DNA of 64,000 nucleotides from the NCBI GenBank assembly GCA_004000035.1, contig RJAE01000008.1:62001-126000 (forward strand), written 5' to 3'. A model generated the notes under the pieces. The model worked only from the letters and a program-made list of their open reading frames with translations, did not search any database and was not told where the DNA came from. A program made the position numbers and the translations under genes. How positions within the stretch are numbered: position 1 is the first letter of the stretch; each line of letters begins with the position of its first letter. The DNA is from Arthrobacter sulfonylureivorans (GTDB lineage Bacteria > Actinomycetota > Actinomycetes > Actinomycetales > Micrococcaceae). Positions 16,021 through 24,040 of the stretch are shown here, piece by piece.

Positions 16021-16842
16021 CTACTTGGTGGCGCGAATCGCTAGCTTGCGACGGGCGGCGGCGCCGGCGCCGAGGAGCAACAGGACAGCTCCTCCGGCGA
16101 CTGCGGCGCTGGTGTAATCCGGGCCGGTTTCGGCGGCCGCTCCGGACCGGCCGCCCGGCACTGCGCCGGGAGCGGAGTGCAGTCCTTCGATGTTCTGCAC
16201 GGCCACGGCCAGGTTGCCGTCATCCAGGCTGCCCCACGCGTAGACAATGGTGTGCGTGCCCTCCGTCACCGGCACGTCGGCCGGTCCGATCACTGGCTCG
16301 GTGGTCCCGGCCGCGGCCACCGTGGCCGAGATGGTTCCCGGGTCAAGCGTGAGCGTTTGTTCGTCCGGGTTGGACAGGCCTTCGATCACCGCCGAGCCGC
16401 CGGCCAGCACGTCGACGGCGGGGGCGGCCGCCGTGTGGCGCACGGTCAGCTTGCCCTTGCCTGCGTCAATGGCGGAGACATCGTTGGTGAAAAGGTTGGC
16501 GGTGGGATTGCCCTCGGCGTCCAGGTTGGCCACCGCGGTGTAGTTGCCGCCGGACTCGAGCTGGACGTCGACGGGGCCAATGGCCGGGTCGTCTGCGTTC
16601 TCGGCGTCCGCGGCCGTAATGGCCAGGGTGTACTCGCCCGCGGGGAGTGCCAGCGGTCCGGCCAGCTCGCCGGGGACGAAGTCGTCCAGGGTCCGCTCGC
16701 CGTTGACCCAAACATCCACGGTCAGGTCGGGCACGCCGTGCAGGACCGAGAGCTGGGCCTCCTGGTCGGCGGCCTGGGCCGGAGCTGCCGCTCCGAGCGC
16801 CAGAAACCCTAGGGCGGAAACGGTATAGATGCTCTTGCGCAT
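16021..16842 (-). CDS. DUF4397 domain cell-surface protein with sorting-signal-like C-terminus
   Basis: A 273-residue secreted protein. The Sec signal peptide (residues 1-26) ends in APAQAADQ. Two DUF4397 repeats follow, beginning AQLSVLHGVPDLTVDVWVNG and KLTVRHTAAAPAVDVLAGG. The C-terminus has AAETG, then a hydrophobic helix and a tail with several Arg/Lys residues. That is the layout of a sortase sorting signal, although the usual Leu-Pro is Ala-Ala. The ATG at 16842 is chosen because AAGGAG lies 6 nt upstream. The next gene encodes a class F sortase, so it is a likely sortase substrate. Confidence 0.83.
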   Translation of the reverse strand: MRKSIYTVSALGFLALGAAAPAQAADQEAQLSVLHGVPDLTVDVWVNGERTLDDFVPGELAGPLALPAGEYTLAITAADAENADDPAIGPVDVQLESGGNYTAVANLDAEGNPTANLFTNDVSAIDAGKGKLTVRHTAAAPAVDVLAGGSAVIEGLSNPDEQTLTLDPGTISATVAAAGTTEPVIGPADVPVTEGTHTIVYAWGSLDDGNLAVAVQNIEGLHSAPGAVPGGRSGAAAETGPDYTSAAVAGGAVLLLLGAGAAARRKLAIRATK

Positions 16843-16929
16843 GTTGATCTCCTTCAAAGGCCCGGGTGCACCAGGCTGGTAGCTGCTTACACCCCTACTA
16901 CCGTCCGGGCCGCGTGTTTGGATGCACGC

Positions 16930-17499
16930 TCATGAAAGATTTTTTGAGCGGCCCTCATTCGCCGGGCCCAAGACCTTGTAGATGGCGCAGATGAAGGACC
17001 TGTTGCGCGCCAGATCCGTGAGCTCCAGGTCAAACTTGCGCGGGAACAGCGGGCGGCCGGAGCCCACCGTAGCTGGCGCGATCGACAGGACCAGCTCGTC
17101 CAGCAGCCCCGCCTCGGCAAACTGGGCGGCCAGATCCCCACCGCCCACCACGTAGATGTCCTTACCCGCGGCCGCGGACGCGAGCGCGGCGTGGATCGGC
17201 TGGATGTCGCCCTGCGCAAAGCGGATGTCCGCGCCCTCGACGCCCGGCAGTTCTCCGTGCGAGAGGACCCAGGCGGGCATCTTGTACGGCCACGGTTCCT
17301 CCGACGCCAGCAGGTGTTCACGGACCCACTCATAGGTTGTCCGGCCCATCACCACCGCCCCGACTCCGGTGATGAAATTGTCGTAGCTGTTCGGGCCGCC
17401 GCCGTCGATGTCCTGCTTGAACAGCCAGTCCAGCGAGTCGTTTTCATCCGCGAGGTACCCGTCCAGGGTGGTGGCGGTGAAGAAGATGGTGCGGGTCAT
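16930..17499 (-). CDS. Dihydrofolate reductase-like (RibD C-terminal) family protein
   Basis: A 189-residue protein of the RibD C-terminal/DHFR fold. It begins with MTRTIFFTATTLDGYLAD, a hallmark of this group, and contains a VVMGRTTYEW segment and an IYVVGGGDLAAQF nucleotide-binding segment. Members reduce pterin- or riboflavin-type substrates with NADPH, but stand-alone members mostly have no known role. The ATG at 17499 follows GGGAGGAACC. It is transcribed divergently from the DUF6328 gene. Confidence 0.85.
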   Translation of the reverse strand: MTRTIFFTATTLDGYLADENDSLDWLFKQDIDGGGPNSYDNFITGVGAVVMGRTTYEWVREHLLASEEPWPYKMPAWVLSHGELPGVEGADIRFAQGDIQPIHAALASAAAGKDIYVVGGGDLAAQFAEAGLLDELVLSIAPATVGSGRPLFPRKFDLELTDLARNRSFICAIYKVLGPANEGRSKNLS

Positions 17500-17679
17500 T
17501 GGTTCCTCCCGAACGGTCGCGAGTCGAACAGCTGCCGGTGACGGTCCTGAGCGCTGTGAAAACAGTGTGCCCGAAGCACGGCCGGATGCCCACGGTGGCG
17601 ACCGTCCGAGCCCAAGCCGGGCACCGCCGTCGTGCTTTTCCCGCACGCGAAGTGCCGCCGGAGACGCTAAGTTTTAGGT

Positions 17680-18195
17680 ATGGCTACGGATGAACGCGTG
17701 AACGAAGACTCGAGGGGTCGCAACGAGACTTTCGAAGAGAAGCTGGACCGCAACTGGAACGATCTGCTGCAGGAACTGCGGGTGATGCAGACCGGCGCGC
17801 AGATCATCACGGCGTTCCTGATGACGCTTCCGTTCCAGAGCAGTTTCCAAGACCTGGCTCCGTATCAGGTGGGCCTATACATCGCGCTGCTGGTGCTGTC
17901 GGCGCTGATGACCGGGCTGATCCTCACGCCGGTGGCGATCCACCGGCGGCTGTTCGGCCTGCACCTCAAGGAGGCCACGGTGGCGCAGGGGCACCGGATC
18001 GTGAAGATCGCGGTGCTGGGCATCGGGCTGCTGGCCACCGGTTGTGTGGCGTTCATTGTGGATGTGATTGCCGGGGATGTGCTGGCGCTGGCGATCGGCG
18101 GCGGGGTGCTGCTGGTGATGGTCTTCCTGCTGTGGATCCTGCCGCGCGTGCTGCAGCACGGGCTGCGCAGCGGCGGAGCGGGCGCCGAAGACTGA
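17680..18195 (+). CDS. DUF6328 family membrane protein
   Basis: A 171-residue protein with a charged N-terminus containing FEEKLDRNWNDLLQELRVMQ, followed by four hydrophobic segments. The pattern (RVMQTGAQIITAFLMTLPFQ, then HRRLFG) is characteristic of DUF6328, a family common in actinobacteria with unknown function. It stands between a divergent reductase gene and a downstream peptide transporter gene, and I see no operon link. Confidence 0.75.
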   Translation: MATDERVNEDSRGRNETFEEKLDRNWNDLLQELRVMQTGAQIITAFLMTLPFQSSFQDLAPYQVGLYIALLVLSALMTGLILTPVAIHRRLFGLHLKEATVAQGHRIVKIAVLGIGLLATGCVAFIVDVIAGDVLALAIGGGVLLVMVFLLWILPRVLQHGLRSGGAGAED

Positions 18196-18321
18196 CCTCG
18201 GTGGCGCCCGGCGGTTCCGCCCCAGGCGCCCATGGACACCCGGACGGGGCGAGCGGCGCCGTCACCCCTTGCCGGCAGTTGAACCCGTGACAGGCTCCGG
18301 CACGAGTGGGACCATGGCGGC

Positions 18322-19815
18322 ATGAGCATTCCGTCAGAACCGAGCCCTCCGGCCGGAGCCCGCACTGATGAACATGGTCCGGGCGGCAAGACGTTCTTTG
18401 GCCAGCCGCGGATGCTGGCCAATCTGTTCAGTGTGGAGCTGTGGGAGCGCTTCTCCTTCTACGGCATGCAGGTTGTGGTCCTGCTCTACATGTACTTCGA
18501 GGTGGCCGACGGCGGTCTGGGCATCGACGAGGCCGTGGCCACCGGAATCATCGGCGCCTACGGCGGCACCGTGTACCTGTCCACGATCGTCGGCGCGTGG
18601 GTAGCGGACCGCCTGCTGGGCTCCGAAAAGACGCTGTTCTACAGCGCCATCATGATCATGCTGGGCCATATCTCGCTGGCGCTGATCCCCGGAATCCCGG
18701 GGCTGGCGGTCGGCCTGATCCTGGTAGCGTTCGGGTCCGGCGGACTAAAGGCCAACGCCACCTCGCTGGTGGGTTCGCTGTATGCGCTCGACGACGACCG
18801 CCGGGACGCGGGATTCTCCATCTTCTACATGGGTGTGAACATCGGCGCGCTGTTCGGGCCGCTGCTGACGGGCCTGACCCGGGAGACGCTGGGCTTCCAC
18901 TACGCGTTCGCACTGGCCGCGGTGGGCATGGCGATCGGACTCACCCAGTACGCGCTGACCCGCAAAAACCTGCCGGAGGAAGCACACCTGATCGCCGACC
19001 CGCTGCCCAGGAGCAAGGTGCCGGTGGTGGGCGGCATCGTGGCGGCGGTGGTGGTCCTGATCGTGGTGGCGGTACTGACCGGGCTGGTGAACGCCGGAAA
19101 CCTGGCCACGGTGGTGGCGCTGGTGGCGGTTGTCGCGGCGATTTCCTACTTTGTGGTGATCCTCTCCAGCAAGCACATCAATGACACAGAACGACGGCGG
19201 GTGCTCTCCTTCATCCCGATGTTCATCGCCAGCGCGGCGTTCTTCTCCATGTTCCAGCAGCAGTTCACCGTGGTGACCCTGTACTCGGACCAACGGCTCA
19301 ACCGAAACATCCTCGGCTGGGAGATGCCGATCGAGTGGGTGCAGTCGATCAACCCGGTATTCATCATCCTGCTGGCCCCGCTCTTCGCCGCGGTATGGAC
19401 GCGGATGGGCCCGAGGCAACCCATCACGCCGGTGAAGTTCGCCATCGGGCTGGCGATCATGGGGCTGGCCATCCTGGCGTTCATCCCGCTGGCCGGCGGC
19501 GGCCCGAACACCGCTCCGCTGCTGGCGATGGTGGGGATCCTGCTGATGTTCACGCTGGCCGAGCTTTTCATCTCCCCGGTGGGGCTGTCGCTGTCCACCA
19601 AACTGGCGCCGCACATTTTCCGCACCCAGATGGTGGCGCTGAACTACCTTTCGGTGTCGCTGGGCACCGCGTTGTCCGGCGTGCTGGCCGGCTTCTACAA
19701 CCCGGAGAACGAGGTCCCGTACTTCGGCGCCATCGGCCTGGTGGCCCTGGTGCTGGCCGTTGCTCTGTTCCTGGGCGCGAAGCCGATCAAGAACCTGATG
19801 AGCGGGGTGCACTGA
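18322..19815 (+). CDS. POT/PTR family proton-dependent oligopeptide transporter
   Basis: A 497-residue transporter with about 14 transmembrane helices. The first helix carries the family motif NLFSVELWERFSFYGMQVVV, including the ExxERF proton-coupling motif that defines POT transporters. Later segments GSGGLKANATSLVG and FSIFYMGVNIGALFGPLL match the PTR2 signatures. It imports di- and tripeptides with protons. The ATG has only a weak ribosome site. The following gene starts 112 nt downstream on the same strand. Confidence 0.92.
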   Translation: MSIPSEPSPPAGARTDEHGPGGKTFFGQPRMLANLFSVELWERFSFYGMQVVVLLYMYFEVADGGLGIDEAVATGIIGAYGGTVYLSTIVGAWVADRLLGSEKTLFYSAIMIMLGHISLALIPGIPGLAVGLILVAFGSGGLKANATSLVGSLYALDDDRRDAGFSIFYMGVNIGALFGPLLTGLTRETLGFHYAFALAAVGMAIGLTQYALTRKNLPEEAHLIADPLPRSKVPVVGGIVAAVVVLIVVAVLTGLVNAGNLATVVALVAVVAAISYFVVILSSKHINDTERRRVLSFIPMFIASAAFFSMFQQQFTVVTLYSDQRLNRNILGWEMPIEWVQSINPVFIILLAPLFAAVWTRMGPRQPITPVKFAIGLAIMGLAILAFIPLAGGGPNTAPLLAMVGILLMFTLAELFISPVGLSLSTKLAPHIFRTQMVALNYLSVSLGTALSGVLAGFYNPENEVPYFGAIGLVALVLAVALFLGAKPIKNLMSGVH

Positions 19816-19927
19816 GCATGGGGAGTTTCGTCCGTGCCCGTCTGCGCGCTGGGTGTGGTGACAGCGTGACGGTGCGCGGGCTGGCCCGCGGTGGACGTGG
19901 CGGCGTCGTGGCGACCGGGGTTGTTCC

Positions 19928-21433
19928 GTGGTGACGCCGCAGCGAGTGCTGGTCACCGGTGCCACCGGCTATATTGGCGGGCGGCTGGTTCCGCGGCTGC
20001 TGGCGCGCGGGTACCAGGTCCGCGTGCTGGTCCGCTCCCCCGGCAAACTGGCGGCGGTGCCGTGGCACGACGACGTGGACATTGTGGCTGGAGACCTGGC
20101 AGATGAAGACGACGCGCGGCGGGCCTGCGCGGATGTTCAGACGGTGTTCTACCTGGTGCATTCGATGGCCTCCGGGACCGACTTCGAGGAACGCGAACTG
20201 GCGATGGCGCGTACCGTCGCCAGCGCCGCCGCGGCTGCCGGGGTGCGCCGGATTATCTATCTGGGCGGGCTGCATCCGGAGAACGTCGAACTCTCCCGCC
20301 ACATGCGGTCGCGGGCCGCCGTGGGCCGTGCGCTGCTGGAAGGCGAGGTGCCCGCGGCAGTCTTCCAGGCCGGCGTCGTGATTGGCTCCGGTTCCGCATC
20401 CTTTGAGATGATCCGGCATCTGTCCGAAAACCTGCCGGTTATGCCGGCGCCCAGCTGGGTGCGGCGGACAGTGGAGCCGATAGCCATCCGCGATGTTCTG
20501 CACTATCTGGAACGCGCGCCGGAGCTCCCGGCCGGGCTGAACCGCACGTTCGATATCGGCTCGAGGGAACGGTTGACCTACGCGGGACTGATGTACGGGT
20601 ATGCGCGCGAAGCCGGGCTGGCGCAGCGGCTGATTTACGCCCTGCCGATCCCCGCTCCCGCGCTCGCCGGCTGGTGGGTGGCGCTGACCACACCAATCCC
20701 GCACGCCATGGCGGTGCCCCTGGTGCAGTCGCTGCAGCACGATGCAGTCTCCGCCGAGCACGACATCGACCGCTACATCCCGCCGCCCGAGGACGGACTG
20801 ACGGGTTACCGCCGGGCAGTGAAACTGGCGCTGGGGAAGATGGCCAGCGGCGAGGTGGAAACCAGCTGGACCAACGCGTCCAACGCCCCGCCTTCGGACC
20901 CGCTGCCCAGCGACCCCGACTGGGCCGGACGGACCGTGTTCGTGGACAACCGGGAACGTGGCTCCGAGGTTGCCGCCGAGGACGTCTGGCGCGTGATCCA
21001 AGGGATCGGCGGAACGAACGGCTGGTATTCGTGGCCCGCGGCGTGGGCGATCCGCGGCGTGCTGGACAAGCTGGTGGGCGGCGCCGGACTAACCCGCGGC
21101 CGCCGGCATGCCGGCCGGCTCGGCGTCGGCGATGCCGTGGACTGGTGGCGGGTGGAAGCCATCGAGGAGGGACCGGAGCGCCGGCTGCTGCGGCTGCACG
21201 CGGAAATGAAGGTGCCCGGGCAGGCCTGGCTGGAACTCTCGGTGGCATCCAAGGACGGCGGCAGCGTGTACCGCCAGCGCGCCATCTACTTCCCCACCGG
21301 GCTCTCCGGCAAGCTCTACTGGTGGCTGGTCCTGCCGTTCCACGGCCTGATCTTCCCGTCCATGGCGCGCAACATCATCCACCGGGCCGCCGCGCTCGGT
21401 GCGACTGATGACGCGGCCGCCAACATCCGCTAG
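19928..21433 (+). CDS. NAD(P)-binding SDR-type protein fused to DUF2867
   Basis: A 501-residue two-domain protein. Residues 1-300 form an atypical/extended SDR Rossmann domain starting VLVTGATGYIGGRLVPRLL, with FYLVHSM in the region expected for the active site. The C-terminal part, from about residue 330 (DNRERGSEVAAEDVWRVIQG) to DWWRVEAIEEGPERRLLRLH, matches DUF2867. Such fusions are widespread in actinobacteria without an assigned reaction. The start is GTG, with a second GTG immediately after; no strong ribosome site is visible, so the start is uncertain. Confidence 0.8.
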   Translation: MVTPQRVLVTGATGYIGGRLVPRLLARGYQVRVLVRSPGKLAAVPWHDDVDIVAGDLADEDDARRACADVQTVFYLVHSMASGTDFEERELAMARTVASAAAAAGVRRIIYLGGLHPENVELSRHMRSRAAVGRALLEGEVPAAVFQAGVVIGSGSASFEMIRHLSENLPVMPAPSWVRRTVEPIAIRDVLHYLERAPELPAGLNRTFDIGSRERLTYAGLMYGYAREAGLAQRLIYALPIPAPALAGWWVALTTPIPHAMAVPLVQSLQHDAVSAEHDIDRYIPPPEDGLTGYRRAVKLALGKMASGEVETSWTNASNAPPSDPLPSDPDWAGRTVFVDNRERGSEVAAEDVWRVIQGIGGTNGWYSWPAAWAIRGVLDKLVGGAGLTRGRRHAGRLGVGDAVDWWRVEAIEEGPERRLLRLHAEMKVPGQAWLELSVASKDGGSVYRQRAIYFPTGLSGKLYWWLVLPFHGLIFPSMARNIIHRAAALGATDDAAANIR

Positions 21434-21444
21434 ATTGACGGACC

Positions 21445-21906
21445 ATGAACCCCGACGACGATGGACCGTCCGAACGCTACCGGCGCCCCGATGGGCTCGA
21501 CGACGCCACGGTGGCGGCCTTGGGCAAGCTCTCCGAGGCGCTCGAAATTATCGAACACGCCCGCGGTCACCTCTACGCTTTCCACCGGCTCACCGGCAAG
21601 GCAGACTTCGCCTTGGGCGACGCCGCGGCGCTGCTGCGCAACGCCGGGCACGACGAGTTGGCCGAGCGGATCGATCAGGAGCTCGTCGGCCGAAACGTGA
21701 TTGAGGGACGCTGGACCTTCCAGATCATCGACGAGTACGACGAGACCTACTACGGCCCGTGCAAGGAACTGGAGCGGCAGGCCCGCGAGAAGCTGGCCGA
21801 CGGCCGCAAGCACTTGTTCGAGGCCGAGATGAAAGAGGACCGTCGCACCCACGGGCAAAAGAACCATGAGGCAAAACCTCCGAGCTTGCGCGACCTCGAC
21901 CCCTAA
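21445..21906 (+). CDS. Conserved hypothetical protein, helical
   Basis: A 153-residue soluble, charged, mainly helical protein. The central section reads SEALEIIEHARGHLYAFHRL, then FALGDAAALLRNAGHDELAE and FQIIDEYDETYYGPCKELER. I recall similar proteins of unknown function in Arthrobacter relatives but cannot name a family. It begins 11 nt after the SDR/DUF2867 gene and so may be co-transcribed. The tail is Lys/Arg rich. The spacer after it holds two tandem repeat arrays. Confidence 0.65.
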   Translation: MNPDDDGPSERYRRPDGLDDATVAALGKLSEALEIIEHARGHLYAFHRLTGKADFALGDAAALLRNAGHDELAERIDQELVGRNVIEGRWTFQIIDEYDETYYGPCKELERQAREKLADGRKHLFEAEMKEDRRTHGQKNHEAKPPSLRDLDP

Positions 21907-21961
21907 CCGGACCGGCTTCACGGTTCCGCGCGACGTCGCGCACGGGCTAGGCCTGCAGGCC

Positions 21962-22117
21962 GCGGGCGCCACGGTTAGTGGCGTGTACCGTGGGCGCCAC
22001 ATTGGTGGCCTGACAGCGGGCCACATTTAGGAGCCCGGACAGTGGGCCACATTTAGGGGCCTGAACCGCGGGTGCCACAGCCAGGGGCGTGTACATTGGG
22101 CGCCACATTTCCTGGGG
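21962..22117. repeat. Degenerate tandem repeat, six units of about 26 bp
   Basis: Six adjacent imperfect copies start at 21962, 21990, 22016, 22042, 22068 and 22095, with three successive units of exactly 26 bp. The common core is G(C/T)GGGC(G)CCACATT followed by a Gly/Cys-neutral TAGGGGCCTG-like half. Unit starts alternate between GCGGGC and GTGGGC. The array lies in a 638-bp gene-free spacer between convergent genes. No open frame crosses it convincingly. Confidence 0.7.
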
Positions 22118-22268
22118 AAGGGCCAGCATTCCTCATGCTTGCGTGGAGATATGCGCGCGGTCTCAGTCCATTGGAGCGATCTAGCGCCAGCTTTGCTTAC
22201 CACCCGGAAGACAATGTGGCGCATCCTGTACGCACATCTTCCGAAGCCTGCTTTCGGGACGGCTCGAC

Positions 22269-22377
22269 GGGCCAGGGCTGCGGGCTACACCGGCTAGGCC
22301 TGGAGGTAGAGACTGGCTAGGCCTGGGGGTAGAGACGGGCCAGGTCTGGCGGTAGACGGCTAGACCTCCGGGTAGAC
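22269..22377. repeat. Degenerate tandem repeat, five units of 20-23 bp
   Basis: Units start at 22269, 22292, 22315, 22337 and 22358 and shorten from 23 to 20 bp. The shared pattern is GGCTAGGCCTGG(G)GGTAGAC. The word GGTAGAC also occurs, on the other strand, in the 16-bp array at 30093-30156. Apart from these two arrays and a hairpin at 22505-22541, I see nothing in the 21907-22544 spacer. Confidence 0.7.
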
Positions 22378-22504
22378 AACCGCCAGCGGCAGCCGGCCTC
22401 AGTCCAGCACTGTGAGCTTGAGTCCGGTGTAGCGCTCCCCGCGGGCAGAACGGCCCGAAGCGCACCGGGGCGGGGCCGGCCCACCAGCCGCTTCCGGCTG
22501 TGGC

Positions 22505-22541
22505 GGCGCGGGTTCCCGACGACGGGGCCCGCGCCGTCGTC
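22505..22541 (-). terminator. Alternative-hairpin terminator candidate
   Basis: Just past the stop of the minus-strand hydrolase gene, two overlapping inverted repeats compete: GGCGCGGG/CCCGCGCC (22505-22512 with 22528-22535) and GACGACGG/CCGTCGTC (22518-22525 with 22534-22541). Only one can form at a time. The position supports a terminator; no U-run is present. Confidence 0.4.
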
Positions 22542-22544
22542 GTT

Positions 22545-23612
22545 TCAGTTTCCGGCTGCCGGCTCCGCTTGCACCGATGCCGCCAGCCCCAGCTCGTGCT
22601 CCCCGAGGTCGGCGAAGTAGGACTCGACGGTAGCGCGGTCCACCTCGGCCAGCGTGGCCGGATTCCACGCGGGGTTGCGGTCCTTGTCGATCACCTGGGC
22701 GCGGACGCCTTCGGCAAAGTCCGGGGCGGCGACCAGCCGAACCCCCAGCCGGTAGTCCTGGTCCAGCACTTCCTCGAGCGTCTCCATCTTGCCGGCACGG
22801 CGGAGGGCTTCGAGCGTGAGCTTCACCGCGGTGGGCGACTTCGCCGCGATCTCCTCGGCGGCGGCCTGGGCGGCCTGCTCCGGCGATTCCTGCAGGGCGG
22901 CGAGGATCTGCTCCGCGTCGTCGAACGCGTAGCACTCGTCGATCCAGCCGCGCTCCATTTCCAGGTCCGACGCCGGGACGTCCGCGTGGGAGAAGGCCGC
23001 CATGGCTTCCTGGGCCGGGGCCTCGGCGAGCGCGGCGGCCAAGGCCGGAAGCTCGGCGCTGTCCACCAAGTAGTCGGCCAGGCCCAGGGCGACGGCATCG
23101 GCCCCGGTGCCGGTATCGGCGGTGAGTGCCAGGTGGGTGCCCAGCTCCCCCGGCGCCCTGGAGTACAGGAAGCAGCCCCCGACGTCGGGAATGAAGCCGA
23201 TGCGGGTCTCCGGCATGCCGACCCTGGTTCGCTCGGTCACCACCCGGTGCGAGGCATGCGCGGAGATGCCGATGCCGCCACCGAGCACCACGCCGTCCAT
23301 GAACGCGACGATCGGCTTGGGGTACCGGGAGATCAGCGAGTTCATCCGGTACTCGTCTTCCCAGAAGATCTCGTCGCCGCCGTCCTTCATGTGCCGGTAG
23401 ATGGCCACGATGTCCCCGCCGGCGCACAGCCCCCGCTCGCCGGCGCCGGAGATGAGGACGGTCTCCACGGCGTCGTCCTCCGCCCACTCGCGGAGCGCGG
23501 CGGTGACAGCGGTGATCATCGAGTCGTTCAGGGCATTGATGGCCTTCGGCCGGTTCAGCACAATGTGCCCCAAGCGGCCGGTACGCTGCAGCAGAATCTC
23601 TTGAGTACTCAT
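22545..23612 (-). CDS. 3-hydroxyisobutyryl-CoA hydrolase (enoyl-CoA hydratase/isomerase family)
   Basis: A 355-residue crotonase-fold protein. The oxyanion motif appears as GLCAGGDI, the active-site helix as PETRIGFIPDVGGCFLYSRA, and the C-terminus contains GVRAQVIDKDRNPAWNPATL, a signature of 3-hydroxyisobutyryl-CoA hydrolases. The length is typical (340-380 aa), longer than plain enoyl-CoA hydratases. The enzyme releases 3-hydroxyisobutyrate from its CoA ester in valine breakdown. It is a single gene here with no other valine-pathway gene adjacent. Confidence 0.88.
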   Translation of the reverse strand: MSTQEILLQRTGRLGHIVLNRPKAINALNDSMITAVTAALREWAEDDAVETVLISGAGERGLCAGGDIVAIYRHMKDGGDEIFWEDEYRMNSLISRYPKPIVAFMDGVVLGGGIGISAHASHRVVTERTRVGMPETRIGFIPDVGGCFLYSRAPGELGTHLALTADTGTGADAVALGLADYLVDSAELPALAAALAEAPAQEAMAAFSHADVPASDLEMERGWIDECYAFDDAEQILAALQESPEQAAQAAAEEIAAKSPTAVKLTLEALRRAGKMETLEEVLDQDYRLGVRLVAAPDFAEGVRAQVIDKDRNPAWNPATLAEVDRATVESYFADLGEHELGLAASVQAEPAAGN

Positions 23613-23847
23613 CGCAGAGAAGCCTACCGCGGCATGGCCGCGCCGGGCAGGGCCCTGTTCGTGTCTGCGCCCGCCTCGGTTTAGCCGGGTTCAGGGCGCT
23701 GGCTGCATGGATTTGTCGAATCCGGTCGAATACACAGCTAACTTGTTGTCTCCCGGCGCCGACTGTGGAAGAAGTCGAGTCGAAACCCCGGCGCCGGCAG
23801 AAGCACCTGATGCCGATGCTGTCGTTTGCCACCTAAAGGGAGTTGTT

Positions 23848-24024
23848 GTGAAAGCGTTTGCTTGTGGAGATGTGGTTCCTGGTTGCGAGGCACGCTGGGT
23901 GTGCAGCTCCGAGGATGAGATCTTGGTTAACGTCGCCTCCCACGCTCGTGAAGTCCACGGACTCGACCGGATCACCGATGATCTCGAACAGGCGGTACGC
24001 GGGTCCATAGTGTCGGTCGGCTGA
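23848..24024 (+). CDS. DUF1059 family small protein
   Basis: A 58-residue protein beginning MKAFACGDVVPGCEARW when the GTG is read as Met. It has the two-Cys N-terminus and the ILVNVASHAREVHGL segment that define DUF1059. The GTG at 23848 is chosen because AAGGGAG lies 5 nt upstream and the conserved domain starts there; the open frame extends further upstream without conservation. Function is unknown. It precedes the EAL protein gene by 16 nt and may be co-transcribed with it. Confidence 0.8.
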   Translation: MKAFACGDVVPGCEARWVCSSEDEILVNVASHAREVHGLDRITDDLEQAVRGSIVSVG

Positions 24025-24040
24025 GCGGCGCTCCGCACAC

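Noticed and set aside
22399-22544. Short reading frame end (GERYTGLKLTVLD) after the hydroxyisobutyryl-CoA hydrolase gene on the minus strand
   Set aside because: It reads like a protein C-terminus, but the frame upstream is antisense-like through the hydrolase gene. No start, ribosome site or domain supports a gene.
23707-23847. N-terminal extension of the DUF1059 protein
   Set aside because: The open frame is longer, but the ribosome site and conserved domain both point to the GTG at 23848.
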